The notes under the pieces are model-generated. The model saw only the letters and a program-made list of their open reading frames with translations, was not told the origin of the DNA and searched no databases. 64,000 nt of DNA, taken from assembly GCF_964355755.1 (NCBI RefSeq), contig NC_092678.1:19440922-19504921 (forward strand), written 5' to 3'. Position numbers and translations under genes: made by a program. This document shows, in pieces, positions 1-12,044 of this stretch (its first letter is position 1; each line of letters starts with the position of its first letter). Source of the stretch: Antedon mediterranea (taxonomy: Eukaryota > Echinodermata > Crinoidea > Comatulida > Antedonidae).

Positions 1-85
1 CATCGCACAGTCGCCCCAACGCAAAGTCGCCCCATCGCAAAGTCGCCCCATCACAAATTCGCCCTATCTCAAAGTCGCCCCAAAA
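1..85. repeat. Minisatellite, left arm of a fold-back-like element
   Basis: About five copies of a 16-17 bp unit, consensus CGCAAAGTCGCCCCAT, are cut by the window edge. The same unit returns in inverted orientation at 1774-1933. The two arrays bracket about 1.7 kb without a recognisable gene, so they look like the tandem-repeat arms of a fold-back or TIR element. Confidence 0.75.
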
Positions 86-1773
86 CGTTAAAAAATAGTT
101 TACAAGTGCGTAAAATTTCGCAATGATGCACAAAATGACACGGAACGTGTAGTCTCAGGTCACACGATCGGCACACACCCCCATCATCAGAGAGGAAACA
201 CCGACTAATCACTCCGCGGTCGCACTAATGTGCTAGCTTACCAGAGGGAAACCCCCGTAATTACTCCGCCGTTGTCGCACTACAACGCACCATCTGAAGA
301 TGGGGAAACCCCGCCGGAGTTTTACGATGATATCAGTCACGTTCGAAATCGGTCGCGTTTAATTTTGGTCGTGATAAAATGATGTTATACGATCTAGATT
401 ATTTTTACTTTGGTCGATGAATAATTATTATTATTATTAGGCCTATATTAATAACTGATTTTTGTTTTTATTTTACAGGTCAGTATGATGAGAAAGATGT
501 GTGCCTTAAAAAATTACAATTTGTAAACATAGTTTAAGATTATAGTATTATCCAGGAGCATAATGTCATTTAACAGTACATAATTATTTAAATGTGAAAT
601 ATTTTATAGGAAACGTAGGCTGCGTCTGTGTCTTTTATTTTATATGCAACAAATTACGTAAAACAATTTATTTATAAACATTCAGTTTACTATTATATAC
701 ATAGTATTACAATGAACATTGATTGTAAGCCTGGAAAGGCAATCCCATCATTATATCCATTATACAATTGCATCATATCACCACTATATGTCGTAAATGA
801 TGACGTGCGTGTGTGTATTCGTCGTACGTCCGTGTTACGTATTATCCGTGCCTCTTCACTGTCTTGTTTAATTTAAAATTAAATAAACACCCGATATGAG
901 GATATTTATTAGGCATGATAATTAGAATGTTCTATAACCAAAAGAATTTCTTCAGTAAAATGATCATTGTGCTGTTGAATAAAAGGCGACTTGCCATCTG
1001 AAACATTCTCTGAAACCAATCGGAGCTGCGCCTTCTGCTATCTGTTTCCTCACAGCTGCTACGTCTTTCTGCTGACCGTCGGGGATTCCCCTTTTTAAAA
1101 AACACGCACACGATACTGTACAATGGTTTTTCCATGGTCAAAATGTAGCGTTTTAAATTTTACTAAAATACTTGCATGTAAAACAATCATATCGGCGATG
1201 AAATCCTTTTTTTTTTTTATTTCTTCATTTTGAGTTATTATAAAATTAAGAAACATAACTTGTCAATAAATGCAAAATGATCAATAAGTAGCCTATAATA
1301 CACTCATATTCTTACAACACTGTTATTGTTTTAACTACTGTAAATCTATACAAAGGCATACTACTGTACACATTTATACATTTATTATTATTATATATTA
1401 TCCTAAAAAATGAGCTGGTATCCACGCGTAGGTTGAAGAAAGATTCGTAATTGTGGCTCTGGTAACTAATTTTAAAATCATATTAAATTAACATTTTCGA
1501 AACTATAAATCAGGGATAATCTTTTTAGAACTTTGAAACAATAACAAAGGGACTATTTTTTAATGATTTTTAAAAAGCACATCACTCCATTAAAACCTGT
1601 AAAATAAAAATTAAAACACAAATTATGTATATAATAGGATAAACATTATAATGTAGGCCTATACGACATTTAGCGCGACCAAAGTAAACAACGCAATCGA
1701 TATCAAACGCAACCGATATGATTAAAACAGCATACTACTAGCGGCGGCGCTTCATAATCATACCGAAATAAAA
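86..1773. mobile_element. Interior of the putative fold-back element; no gene seen
   Basis: This stretch between the inverted minisatellite arms is AT-rich and holds only short open frames that do not look coding. Near 190-330 there are two related blocks of about 60 bp, each with GAGGGAAAC/GAGGAAAC, a run of ACTCCGC and GTCGCACTA. No transposase motif could be read. If the arms are real termini, this is a non-autonomous element of about 1.9 kb. Confidence 0.4.
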
Positions 1774-1933
1774 CCGTGGGCGACTTTGCGATGGGGCGAC
1801 TTTGCGTTGGGGCGACTTTGCGTTGGAGCGACTTTGTAATGGGGCAACTTTGCGATGGGGCGACTGCGATGGGGCGACTTTGTATTGGGCGACTTTGTAT
1901 GGGGCGACTTTGCGATGGGGCGACTTGACTGGA
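1774..1933. repeat. Minisatellite, right arm (inverted relative to 1-85)
   Basis: About nine to ten degenerate copies of GGGGCGACTTTGCGAT, with variants GCGTTG, GTAATG and GTATTG. This is the reverse complement of the unit at the window start. The open frame across it on the minus strand, rich in the peptide SRPIQ, is only the translated repeat. Confidence 0.85.
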
Positions 1934-2071
1934 TCCCGGTACCACTAGGCCTACTGCGTATTCGGCCTACTACTAGCCTGGCCCTAGACAGACTAGGCTA
2001 GGCTACGTCTAACTAAAACGGTTAATAATAACTAACTCTATTCTATATGACAAGATGACTGGGCCAGACCT

Positions 2072-2289
2072 AGGTCGGTTTAAGAGATAATCGCAAACTG
2101 TGCCGTGCGAAAGGGCAGGAAGGAGTCACGGATAATTTAGGCCGGTGTACACTGTCTCAATATTTGCACGCGAAGCGACAAGATTCTATTCAAAGCAAGT
2201 CACATGAACTTGAAAAGTTGCGCAAGCAAGGAGCAACTCAAGTGAATTCAAGCCCGAAGACTTCACAGGCCCCGAAATCTCTGCGCTGA
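2072..2289 (+). other. Exon-like open stretch, unassigned
   Basis: A CTAG acceptor-like site is followed by an uninterrupted frame of about 70 codons ending in TGA at 2287-2289. The translation is polar and helical, including QDSIQSKSHELEKLRKQGA, unlike the AT-rich noise around it. I do not recognise it. It lies directly before a LINE fragment, so it could be retroelement ORF debris, an orphan exon or chance. Confidence 0.25.
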
Positions 2290-2398
2290 AGTTAAAAATC
2301 GACTGAAGGCTATATCGTCAACTCCAATGCATTTGAATCGCAAAACGCGTCCATCTATGTCAATCAGACATGCAAATTTCGCTAGGCATACGATGTGT

Positions 2399-3538
2399 AT
2401 TCATAATGATATCCATAATGCCTCAAATATGTTTTCTTTTCTGTTGTATGCTGATGACACAACCCTTATTTACACTGATAAAAATATAGATTCCCTTTTT
2501 AAAATATCAACCGAAAATCTACCCAAAATTTTAACATACTTTTCTGCAAACAAACTTTCTGTTAATCTAAAGAAGTGCTGTTGTATGGTGTTCAAAAATT
2601 CACAAATACCACTAAATACTAGTACTTTTAAACTAAAAATTAAAGATCAATTAATACCTATTGTTGAGAAAACTAAATTTCTTGGTGTTTATCTGGACTG
2701 TAAGCTAAATTGGAAACATCAGATTACTCAAGTCGAAAACAAAATATCCAAAAGTTCTGGTATCATATATAGATTATCATCTTTCATCCCTCAAAACATA
2801 CTCCGGATTCTTTACTGTTCACTAATCCTCCCTTACCTCACTTACTGTAATATTATTTGGGGTAATACATACCCGTCCTACTTAAACAAACTGTTATTGA
2901 TCCAAAAGAAAACCGTAAGATACATAGCAAATGCTCCTCCTTTATCCCATTCCAATCCTTTATTTTCTTCATTTGGTCTTCTTAAAATTCAGGATATTAA
3001 CCATCTTCAACAAAGTGTTTTCCTCTATTCATGGCTAAACTCGATCCTGCCATCACACTTTGATGATTTATTTAGTTTCAATCTTAATTTTCATAACCAC
3101 AGTACTCGGAGCGCAAATCAAATACGTATTCCTTTTTTCAAAACTACTTCTTTTAAACATAGCATTAAGTTCACTGGTCCTAAACTTTGGGATAACGTAC
3201 CAGTTAATATAAAAAGTGCTTTGTCTAAGAAGAGTTTTTCTTTTAAATTGAAACGGCACCTCTTATCTAGTTATGTTTAATTATCCTTTCACTCATTGTA
3301 GTTTTAATATTTAGTCTTTTCGGTACCCTGAATCTAAAAGTCTTCATTACTGTTTTTGTCCTGTTTCCGGTTCCCGTGTTGTCCTGTTTTTTTTTTTCAT
3401 TTTCTATGGGCTGCCTTATTCAAGCTCTGCTTTTAGGAATGTTGCCCCTCTTATTTTAATAATTTTTACTGTTAATTTTTATTTTCTATGAAAGACAAGA
3501 GAAATAAATGTTTCTTTGATTGATTGATTGATTGATTC
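2399..3538 (+). mobile_element. 5'-truncated non-LTR retrotransposon: RT C-terminal half and 3' tail
   Basis: The open frame to the TAA at 3278-3280 encodes the C-terminal half of a LINE reverse transcriptase. It has the catalytic LLYADDTTLIY motif near 2440, then KTKFLGVYLDCKLNWK and the C-terminal GPKLWDNVPVNIKSALSKKS segment typical of Jockey/CR1-type elements. Homology appears to begin near the residues INDIHNAS just before YADD, so the 5' part is missing, as expected from incomplete target-primed reverse transcription. The 3' UTR ends in a (TTGA)n run at 3515-3537. The absence of stops or frameshifts suggests a fairly recent insertion. Family-level placement is an inference. Confidence 0.85.
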
Positions 3539-3539
3539 T

Positions 3540-4200
3540 TTCGGGCGCCAGGGAGCTAAGAGTCGAAAAAGCGTAATCACTGCTCTCGTGTATTCTCAAA
3601 CCATTCTCGCATACAAATTGTCATAATTTGTTTCTCTATAAAGTATTAATATTATTTCCATTGTCATTCCCGAAATAGCTACGGTATCTAACAAATATGT
3701 ATATATACATTTAAACTAAATATTTGTCTTGTTTTTTTTATTGTTTCTTCACAAAATAGCATGAATTAATAATAATCTGTTTAAAAATTGTCGATGAAGC
3801 CCAGAGGCCATCTTGTAGAAAACTTCTCCACATAAATATTCACATTCACTTCCACCACAGTACGCCCTCTAGCCTTTTGCTTAATATTATCTCTATGAGT
3901 TTACCGGAAGTACAACTGTTGAACATCATTATATTTAAATAATTACCAGAAGTATCAAAGTCTATTATAAATGACTTGGTACACTGTCTGGTTATACAGT
4001 AGGTAATTATATTATAAATAATGACCTTACAGTATGCTTCTGGTTGAGTAACCTTTATAACATATAGTTATACTTCCAGTGTTTTTATATTATTTATATA
4101 ATGACTACTGTACTTCTGGTATATAACCCCAGTGTCATGTAATATAACATAAAATATGTATTTATTATGTTCTAATTTTATTACTGTTTTTTTTTTTTTT
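3540..4200. other. Gene-free interval before the first recognised aminoacylase exon
   Basis: AT-rich sequence with poly-T tracts. I searched it by eye for the conserved N-terminal exon of aminoacylase-1 (about 30 residues) and did not find one. It is probably intron 1 or its upstream part. Confidence 0.4.
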
Positions 4201-4203
4201 TAG

Positions 4204-7200
4204 ATGGAGCAGTTAAATTTCTACAACGTATGGCTGGTGAACTTCAACTTCCATGCAAAGTAATTGAGGTACGGTATTCCAAGACTTCCAACAATTCGTG
4301 TCCTGAGAAAACTCTATTAATTAATATATGTATTAACTATTATATTACACACCTAAATTCTTGCCATTTGATTGGAAGTTTGTGGGTCACATGATATTCT
4401 TACATCATGAATAGTGCAATTTTTCAGTATACTGTATGCGCAATGCTATTATAATATGTGGTTCTTCTTTCTTGTTACACAGTGAGCAGCCAGAATGCGC
4501 GACATGATGAGGCTAGACTGTTGACTATGTGTTCAAAAATCAACCTGTAATATCATGCCGTCTATAATAGGCATTTATGTCCAAATTGGATTGCTGTTTT
4601 CTCGCATGGTTTAATTAAGCATTGGTCTAGCCTCGCCTTAAAAAAATATGTGTTGTATAAAACATATAATGAATGTTTTATATTCGTGCAATGGTACATT
4701 TTTTTGTAATTATATATGTTATGAAACTAATAACATTTGGTGAATGATGAAATTATTCTATTTTCACCTCATGAAATTATTTGTACCATTGCACTCATAA
4801 ATATTCTATTTATTTTTTTTACTAATTGTATATTTCATACATATTTTCTATGTTTACAGGTTCATCCAGGTAGAGAGGTCGTTGTTATAACATGGGAGGG
4901 CACAGATCCATCGCTTAAAAGTGTGGTTTTAAACTCGCATACAGATGTTGTCCCAGTGTATCCAGTAAGCGTAATTAAATTTGTTCATTAATCTCAGAAT
5001 TTTACTAATTAAAGTATACTTGCTTTGTTTTTGATTTAGCTGAAGTTATCGTCCTGAATGTTTGGGTAAGAACATGCCTATTGATTTTCAGCAAAATTGA
5101 TATATTGGTCATGTCTCAAATACTTATTAAAATTTGACTACCTGTATCTTCCATATGAGATATTAAATAGCACGCCCTCTGTTTTTATTTAACATGGACT
5201 GAAATATTAAGTAGTGAGCCCTCTCTCTCCAGATATAGTTTTCCCTGATATTATTTTGACAAGTACTCAGTTTCTGAGTGCTTTTATTTAATTTAGTGGT
5301 CAATGATATTATTTTATTTTGTATATAGGAAAGCTGGATGTGTGATGCATTTGAGGGTAAAAAGATGGACAATGGGGATATATATGGACGGGGTACTCAG
5401 GTATTGCATAAACAAATCTATCTCACATTAATTGATTTAGATTTATATGTATATTGTGCTTTATACAATTACATTTTATAATTACATCGATAATTGTCTC
5501 AAAGTGCTGTGGACTAGATATTCTGCATACAACCACTTTCACCTCTGGGGAGAACTAATCTACTGTACTATTCTGAAAGATGTACTAGCATTGTGACATG
5601 GCCCTCTAACAAATTCCCATGATGTCAGACACCTCACAAACGTTACCCTCTCAACACTGTCCAAGAGCACTTCAACACAAACCATAAACTCATTTATTTA
5701 TAGCATAACTTCCAACGTGCCCATACACAGTTGTTTAATAATTCACCAAAATGTCAATTTAGTAACATAAACTGTGTTTACACTACTACTGCTTATCATG
5801 TGTCTACTGTGTTGCATCGCACCCACCCTAGTAGTTCCGTTTACTCTGTCCACATGAGCCAGATGTGTACACTGGACCTCAAGTTATATTTATGTCCGTA
5901 CCTGTAAATACTCTTTAAACATTTGCTGATTTTATAGCCATGATTTTGAGATTCACCTCACAATGTGTTGCATTGCATACAATTGACAAGATTTTTATGT
6001 TTTTTTTTGCTTGTAGGATATGAAATCAGTTTTGATTCAGTAAGTATAGCTATTTAAATTATCGTTTATATTTGTATTTTTTTTGTGTACAATATACAGT
6101 AGTACAGTATATGTGACTCAGTAATAACATTTCAGCTGAGTTTTGTGCCTGCATTTGTGTGCTTATTATTTTGCTTATCCTGGTAACAGTTATAAGTCCT
6201 TGGTAGTACCTCCTAAAGTTCTGTCTACACTATTAAAAAAGTGTGACATGCCCAAATATGGTAGTGATATGCTTAAATATGGTAGTGATATGACATCATG
6301 CCCATATGGGCACATCACATTTTTTTGTCGCATAAATTAAAGTTTGATAGTGTAGACAGAGCTTTGGTCTTCACATTTTCAAAAGATCTTATTTATTTGT
6401 TTGACATTTTTCATGTTATATAGATATATAGAAGCTATTCGCAATCTAAAAAGTTCTGGGAAAAAATTTCGCAGGACAATCCATATGACCTTTGTGCCTG
6501 GTAAGCTATGACAAAATGTCAACTTTATTAGTGAATTTCTACGTTTTATGAAATAAGCAATTAACAAACGAATGTATTTTGCACTTTCAGATGAGGAAAT
6601 TGGCGGAGTCCATGGAATGGATGATTTTATGAAACTAGACGATTTCAAGGAACTCAATTTAGGATTTGCTTTGGATGAAGGTGAATATAGGAAATCCACA
6701 TCCCCCCCCCCACCCTTCTTGGGACATCCCTATTAAAGGGACACTTTATCACAAAACGAGTGTGCAATACACCCTAGTCAGAGGACGCCCCTATTAAAGA
6801 TGTGCAAAATAGTTGATTCAACCCCTATTAAGGGGACCATATTATTTTTCCATCACAAAAAATAATAGTAATTATATTCATTTATATCGTTTATAATAAT
6901 TTTAAAAAAATGGGTTATCATAATACTTATAATATATATATTATGTCATATGCTATGACAGCATTCTATATTTTCAATTTTCAATTTCTCGAGTCCAGAA
7001 CAATTACTGTTTATTTAGTTGTATTTGTTTGTTGTTTAGCAGTGACACCCTATTATGTGTATACTTTATGTGTCCCCTTAATTGAGGTTTTACTGTAGTT
7101 AATTGCTATTATTATTCAAATAATTTGTATATGTTTTTAGGACTTGCGAATCCCACTGATGCGTTTACTGTGTTCTACGGGGAGAGAAATCCATGGTGTA

Positions 7201-10200
7201 AGTTTGATTTGCTTAGTGGCTGCTTTAGTATTTATTAGTGGACATTTCGCAATCTTAACATGAATAATTAAAAAAAAACGTATGTCCTAAGCACCTTTAC
7301 TTGTGCTGTCTCTTGCTTTTGGAATGACCTACCCGCCTCTATTAGATCATGTTCTTCTACTATCGCCTTTAAATCTGCCTTGAATACTCATCTTTTTCTT
7401 TCAAATTGAAACTCTCTCTCGCGCCTTTGATCACTTACTGCTGGAATTAGCGCATTACAAATTTGTATTATTATTATTATTAATTTATATGCCTTCAACC
7501 TGTGTAGTAAAATATGCATATTAATTTAAATAGACACATGAGCTATGCAAGTAACATACTGTATGTGGTAGAACCCTTCCTTTTAGACAACTCTATTCAG
7601 GGGACATCTATAGAAACAAGAGAGGAAATATACATTATAAATCCAAACCACACTCAAGGTTCACCCCTTTTAAGGGACCACCTTTTTATACATCAAAGGG
7701 TCTATTTTACTTGGGGTGTCACCATAATAGTGGTAAGCTGTAGTTTTATGTGTTTAGTGTCCCAAATATGTTCCCTTAATAGAGGTTCTAATAAAATTGA
7801 TTACAAACATATACACATGTAAATTTGTTGTATTTTTTTACATTTCTTTCATTGTTTAGGGATAAATGTCATCTGTACTGGAAAGGTGGGTCATGGGTCA
7901 AGGTTCATAGAGAATACTGCTGCAGAAAAATTGGTTTGTATCAACTTTTTACATGTTTTTTTTTTAAATTTCTATATTTAAAAACAAATTATTGTATTGG
8001 GAGCGGCCATGCTAGAGAAGTTGCTTGTTAGCACAATGCATAGTATATAAATATGGAAGGTTTGAATCAAGATCAAATCTGATTTTTTTTTCGGTAATAA
8101 TTTTCCTTTTTTTTTATTGCAGCAAAAAGTCCTCAACTCTTTTCTTGGTTTTCGGGAGGAGGAGAAAGCAAGGTACTCTTTAGAGATAGTTTATTTTAAA
8201 GAACAACTTGACCGAGGACCATATTTTAAAAACGCATTAGGGATATACATATGATTTTAGAACAATCGCGAGATTAAGGATATTGCAGAACGCGTTCGCC
8301 GTACATCCGTCGCCGTAAATTGCTCTGACGTCACAGATGCATCGCAAAATCTAATTAATGAGTCCAGATAAGCAAAAGAAACAATAAAAAAAAATCAACA
8401 TTTATATTTTTTACGATTTATTTACAAAGTGTGTTTACTAGAAATGTTCGCGATTTGCCAGACTTTGCCAGAAAACTCATGACATAATTTTTGTAATGCA
8501 CATCATAGCAATTTACGCCGATCGTTGTACGTCAAACATGTGTGGCAATATCCTTAATGTCGTATGGTAGTTTCCCGATTAATCGTACGATCAAACGGTA
8601 CTGGGTATGATCAACTAGCGTTCGTGTTCCCACCTAATCATCCATTCATAGAAGTACTGATGAAGATATCAATCTGTGGCGACAATAGAATGGACCCGAG
8701 ACCTGGCTATCTTCGACTTTTAAATAATAGAAAGTTTAGAAAATTTTTTGTTAGACTAGAAATGTACGTTGTATGTATATAGAAAAATGGTTGTAGTTTT
8801 CAAAATTACGTTGTATAAGTTTTCAAAATTACGTTGTATAAGTTTTCAAAATTACGTTGTATAAGTTGCGATGTGAAAAACTGTTATTTGATCGTTAGTT
8901 GTCGTGTACATAAAGCAAAAACATAAATATAATAAAATAAAATAAAAATTGTTAGTATAACTTAAAAAAGATATAAGGAAGAAAAGCAAAGAGATCATGG
9001 AGCGGCTGTACCAGAATATACAACACTAAGTATTGTAAAGTTAAAACTAAAAAATTAGGCGATCTTGTCAAAGGTCAAGCGCCTTCAGCCTGCCACGTTT
9101 CGATATTCAATATTGAACTTGACCTGTGTGGCAATATCCTTAATCTCGAGATGATTCTGAAATCATATATACATTCCTAATACGATGTTAAAATATGGTC
9201 CTCGTTCAAGTTGTCTTTTAAGGCAAACCAATTTTGCTACATCACCAACATAATTCTTTCAACAGAGACTTACTTAACATTTAAAGAGATGTATACTGTA
9301 TAAGTTAAGTTATGAATATTATGAAATGAATATATTTTTAGTAATAACAAAAAACAAAAAAAAACAAAGACTTTGTATTGTTATTTTTAGACTTGAATCT
9401 GTTAAAACACCGAAGACATGTAAGACTTTAGGCGACGTTACCACAGTAAATTTAACTGTTCTTGAGGTAGGATTTTTGTCGGTGTCAAATTTAAGATAGC
9501 TCTTTATAGCACCAAATGCTGCGATCCAGCAGAACACATGCGTACAAACCACTTAGGCCTACCACCAATGATTGCGTTTTTTGTTTCTTTTTTTATCTAT
9601 ATTTGTACTGTGTGTTATTGAAATAAATAAAATATTTTATCTTTTTTTTTTAATTAGGGAGGCGAGGCTTGTAATGTTGTACCGCAGCAGTTTAAAGCAA
9701 CGTTTGATATTCGTATCCCACCGTCAGTTGATCTTGAGGTAGGTATTAAAACATAATAAAATAGTTGTACCCTGTACTCATTTGGTGTGAGGTTAACTCA
9801 TCTTATGTGAGGCTCACTCATGTAGTTTGAGACTCACTCATCCTGTTTGAGGCTTGCTCATCGAGCTTATGACCAACTCATCTAGAATGAGACTCGCCCA
9901 TATGTTATGAGATTCACCTATCTAGCATGACGAGGCTCACTCATCCAGCTTGGGACTCACTCATGTGTTGTGAGATTCACTCATCCTATTTGAGGCTTGC
10001 TCATCCAGCCTCAGGCCAACTCATCTAGCATGAAGCTCACTAATGCGTTGTAAGGTCAACTCATCTAGTGTGAGGTTCACTCATGTGGTATGAGGCTAAC
10101 TCATGTAGTATGAGGATTATTCATGTGATGTACTGAGATTCGCTCATGTGATGTAAGACTCACTCATGTGATGTGAGACTCACTCATGTGATGTGAGACT

Positions 10201-11758
10201 CACTCATGTGATGTGAGACTCACTCATGTGATGTGAGACTCACTCATGCGATGTGAGATGTGATGCTATTTCATGTGGCATGAGACTTGATCAATGTTCA
10301 CTCATGTAGGATGACTCTTCTGCTTTGAGGCTCACTCATGTCATATGATAATCACTTATCCTGTATGAGGCTCGCTCAACCAGCATGAGGCCAACTTGTT
10401 TAGGATAAGACTCACTCATGAAGCTTGCTCAAATTCATTTTTTTTTTTTAAATTATACTGCATATATATATATATTTTTAGGAATTTGAGAAGAAAATGA
10501 ACAAGTGGGTAGAGGACGCTGGTGAAGGTGTACGCATTGAATATATACAGGTGAGTAAATAGGATGAATATTTAATTTTGCTGTGAAACATGGTATCTGT
10601 ATTAAAATCTAATAAAATAAATGTTCCCAAAATGGGTAATCTGACAGAATTGGGAGCATTTTGTTTTTGGTAGAACTCTAATATTAAGTCAAACCGTCAA
10701 TTGGTCTTTTACCAAAATTGTCAATAATAATAATATTGTATAAAGAAAAGATACATATTCTATATTTTGATGAATATACAGAAACATACATGTCAAAATT
10801 TAACATCTGTAAATGAAGAGAGTCCATGGTGGAGGGCATTTAGCAAGGCTTGTGATAACATGTAAGTTTTAATTATTTGTCTATTTTGTGCCAAGCTTAC
10901 CTGGATAAACCAACATTGACCAATTCTCTCAAAAAATAGCGCTACAATTAAAATACATTAAAAAAAATCACCTATTAGACAATCGTACATTCCATAAGCC
11001 CAGCCCCCAAGTTGGAGCATTCCAATACACCACCACCATCATTCAGATATAGGATGTAAACGCAATGCAAGCGATTTGAACGATGACAATCGACAGTTTA
11101 GACATTCCTTTGCTTGTCATATTAATTGAATTGCACGTTTAAGTTTTTTAAGAAACACTTGTTTTTGTGGGAATTACATTATGAAACCTAAGGTTACATT
11201 GGATGTACTGTACATCTGAAACGCATCAGAGTTATAACAGAGTCAAAAGCACTGATGTATAGTAATATTAACCAATTACATAAGCATGTCGGTTGTATAG
11301 TGGAAATGAACACCATTCCATGACCCTCTACTGTGTGTGAACACGTTGCAGTGCAAAAAAAAAAAAATAATAAAGCCATTTTGTTCAAACAAGGCATAAT
11401 CTGTTTGTAATGTGTGACAATATGTGGCTTTAAATGGCAACATTTTTTGTCATTTTTAAAATCACTTTTACAGTGTATGTAGTATGGTTTTTATTACTTT
11501 GAGAGTATAAATGTTTAATATTTTTTAAGGAACATGAAGTTGGAAACGGAGATTTTTCCAGCTGCGACTGACAGCCGTTATCTACGAGCCGCTGGTTTTC
11601 CTTGTCTCGGGTTCTCGCCAATGAATAACACACCGATTCTTTTACACGATCACAACGAGTTCCTCAATGAGGAGATATTCCTTAAAGGGATTAAAATATA
11701 TGAAAACATCATTTCTGAGCTGGCAATGGTTTCGCCACTTGAGAATGAAAGAAACTAA
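4204..11758 (+). CDS. ACY1: Aminoacylase-1 (N-acyl-L-amino-acid amidohydrolase), first exon missing
   Basis: Zinc metallopeptidase of family M20 that hydrolyses N-acetylated amino acids in the cytosol. Fourteen phase-consistent exons are readable: 4204-4268, 4860-4964, 5329-5400, 6017-6039, 6424-6500, 6591-6680, 7141-7197, 7860-7933, 8123-8172, 9391-9466, 9658-9738, 10482-10550, 10782-10861 and 11530-11758. Together they give about 382 residues; vertebrate ACY1 has about 408, so roughly the first 30 are absent. Family residues are all present: [10 protein letters not shown] (zinc His and catalytic Asp), RGTQDMK (bridging Asp), [10 protein letters not shown] (general base and zinc Glu), GFALDEG (zinc Glu), GKVGHGSRF (dimer-interface His) and LLHDHNE (last zinc His). 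All introns are GT-AG. The introns have accumulated minisatellites, MITEs and LINE pieces, but the exons are clean, so the gene looks functional. Confidence 0.95.
4508..4638. mobile_element. Small MITE-like inverted-repeat element in ACY1 intron
   Basis: GAGGCTAGAC at 4509-4518 is repeated inverted as GTCTAGCCTC at 4625-4634, enclosing about 106 bp. The sequence just before it (4360-4400, with TGATTGGAAG and GTGGGTCACATG) resembles the reverse complement of 61960-62005. Both therefore belong to dispersed repeats. Confidence 0.4.
5800..5905 (-). mobile_element. Degraded SINE fragment
   Basis: GATGTGTACACTGGACCT and its flanks match the body of the tRNA-derived SINE seen at 23440-23735 and 58975-59225. 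The tRNA-like head is not recognisable here. Confidence 0.35.
6215..6365. mobile_element. MITE, CTCTGTCTACACTAT family, copy 1 (ACY1 intron)
   Basis: About 150 bp. The inverted ends AGTTCTGTCTACACTAT and ATAGTGTAGACAGAGCT enclose AT-rich sequence with repeated CAAATATGGTAGTGATATG and ATATGGGCACATCACAT. The same structure occurs at six other places in the window. Confidence 0.85.
6690..7080. repeat. Degenerate 'CCCCTATTAAAGGGACA' repeat
   Basis: A poly-C tract followed by several copies of CCCTATTAAAGGGACA-like words inside an ACY1 intron. The same words recur at 7590-7790, 18680-18900, 26110-26230, 47650-47680 and 52490-52720, so this is a dispersed repeat family. Confidence 0.5.
7285..7480 (+). 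mobile_element. LINE 3'-end fragment (CR1/L2-like) in ACY1 intron
   Basis: A short frame reads [12 protein letters not shown] followed by [13 protein letters not shown] and a stop at about 7408. This is the typical extreme C terminus of CR1/L2-type reverse transcriptases. It is followed by an (ATT)n tail at 7466-7482. It is a 5'-truncated insertion of about 200 bp. Confidence 0.75.
8198..9220. mobile_element. 1.0-kb non-autonomous DNA transposon with long TIRs and TTAA flanks (ACY1 intron)
   Basis: The left end (from 8198, GAACAACTTGACCGAGGACC) and the right end (to 9220, GGTCCTCGTTCAAGTTGTC) form imperfect terminal inverted repeats of about 90 bp. They are flanked by TTAA on both sides, the target preferred by piggyBac-type transposases. 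No transposase is encoded. Inside, 8794-8868 holds three copies of a 27-bp unit containing CAAAATTACGTTGTATAAG. A related internal fragment lies at 57530-57700 in an HDAC11 intron. The assignment to piggyBac is inferred from the target site only. Confidence 0.75.
9775..10435. repeat. 20-bp minisatellite in ACY1 intron
   Basis: About 30 degenerate copies of a 20-bp unit, best preserved at 10140-10250 as GATGTGAGACTCACTCATGT. The centre is nearly homogeneous and the flanks are diverged, the usual pattern of an array turning over by unequal exchange. Confidence 0.9.
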
Positions 11759-11817
11759 GATAGTGATAATATTTTAGTAACGTTTGGTTTGCGGTGCACC
11801 GTGTGTTTTCAAAATGA

Positions 11818-11823
11818 AATAAA
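11818..11823 (+). terminator. Poly(A) signal of ACY1
   Basis: AATAAA 60 bp after the ACY1 stop codon, followed by a T-rich stretch. Confidence 0.7.
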
Positions 11824-11859
11824 GTAATTGGTTATTATGCTACAACTTTTTTTTCTTCA

Positions 11860-11989
11860 GAACTTTATGTGACAAAAAAATGTGATGTGTCCATATATGG
11901 ACATGATGATGCCATATTAGGTCATATCACTAACATGTTGGTACGTCACACGTCTTTGTCAAACTAGTTTGATAGTGTAGTCAGAGCTT
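11860..11989. mobile_element. MITE, CTCTGTCTACACTAT family, copy 2 (left end truncated)
   Basis: Shares ACTTTATGTGACAAAAAAAT, CCATATATGGACATGATGAT and the right end TTTGATAGTGTAGTCAGAGCT with the other copies. The outer part of the left inverted repeat is missing. Confidence 0.75.
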
Positions 11990-12044
11990 CACAACGATTC
12001 TTTATTTCTTTTTCGAAACACATGGTGTCACCCGCAAGGTGTCA

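Noticed and set aside
1703-1945. Repeat protein with SRPIQ motifs on the minus strand
   Set aside because: It is a translation of the GGGGCGACTTTGCGAT minisatellite; the unit length drifts and breaks the frame between copies.
4737-4991. Start of ACY1 at the ATG of the 4.74-kb open frame
   Set aside because: The frame opens in an intron. A clear TTTACAG acceptor at 4859 and an upstream exon in phase at 4204-4268 show the coding sequence is spliced in.
8794-8868. Three 27-bp repeats as a CRISPR-like array
   Set aside because: No spacers separate the units, the DNA is eukaryotic, and the repeats lie inside a TIR element.
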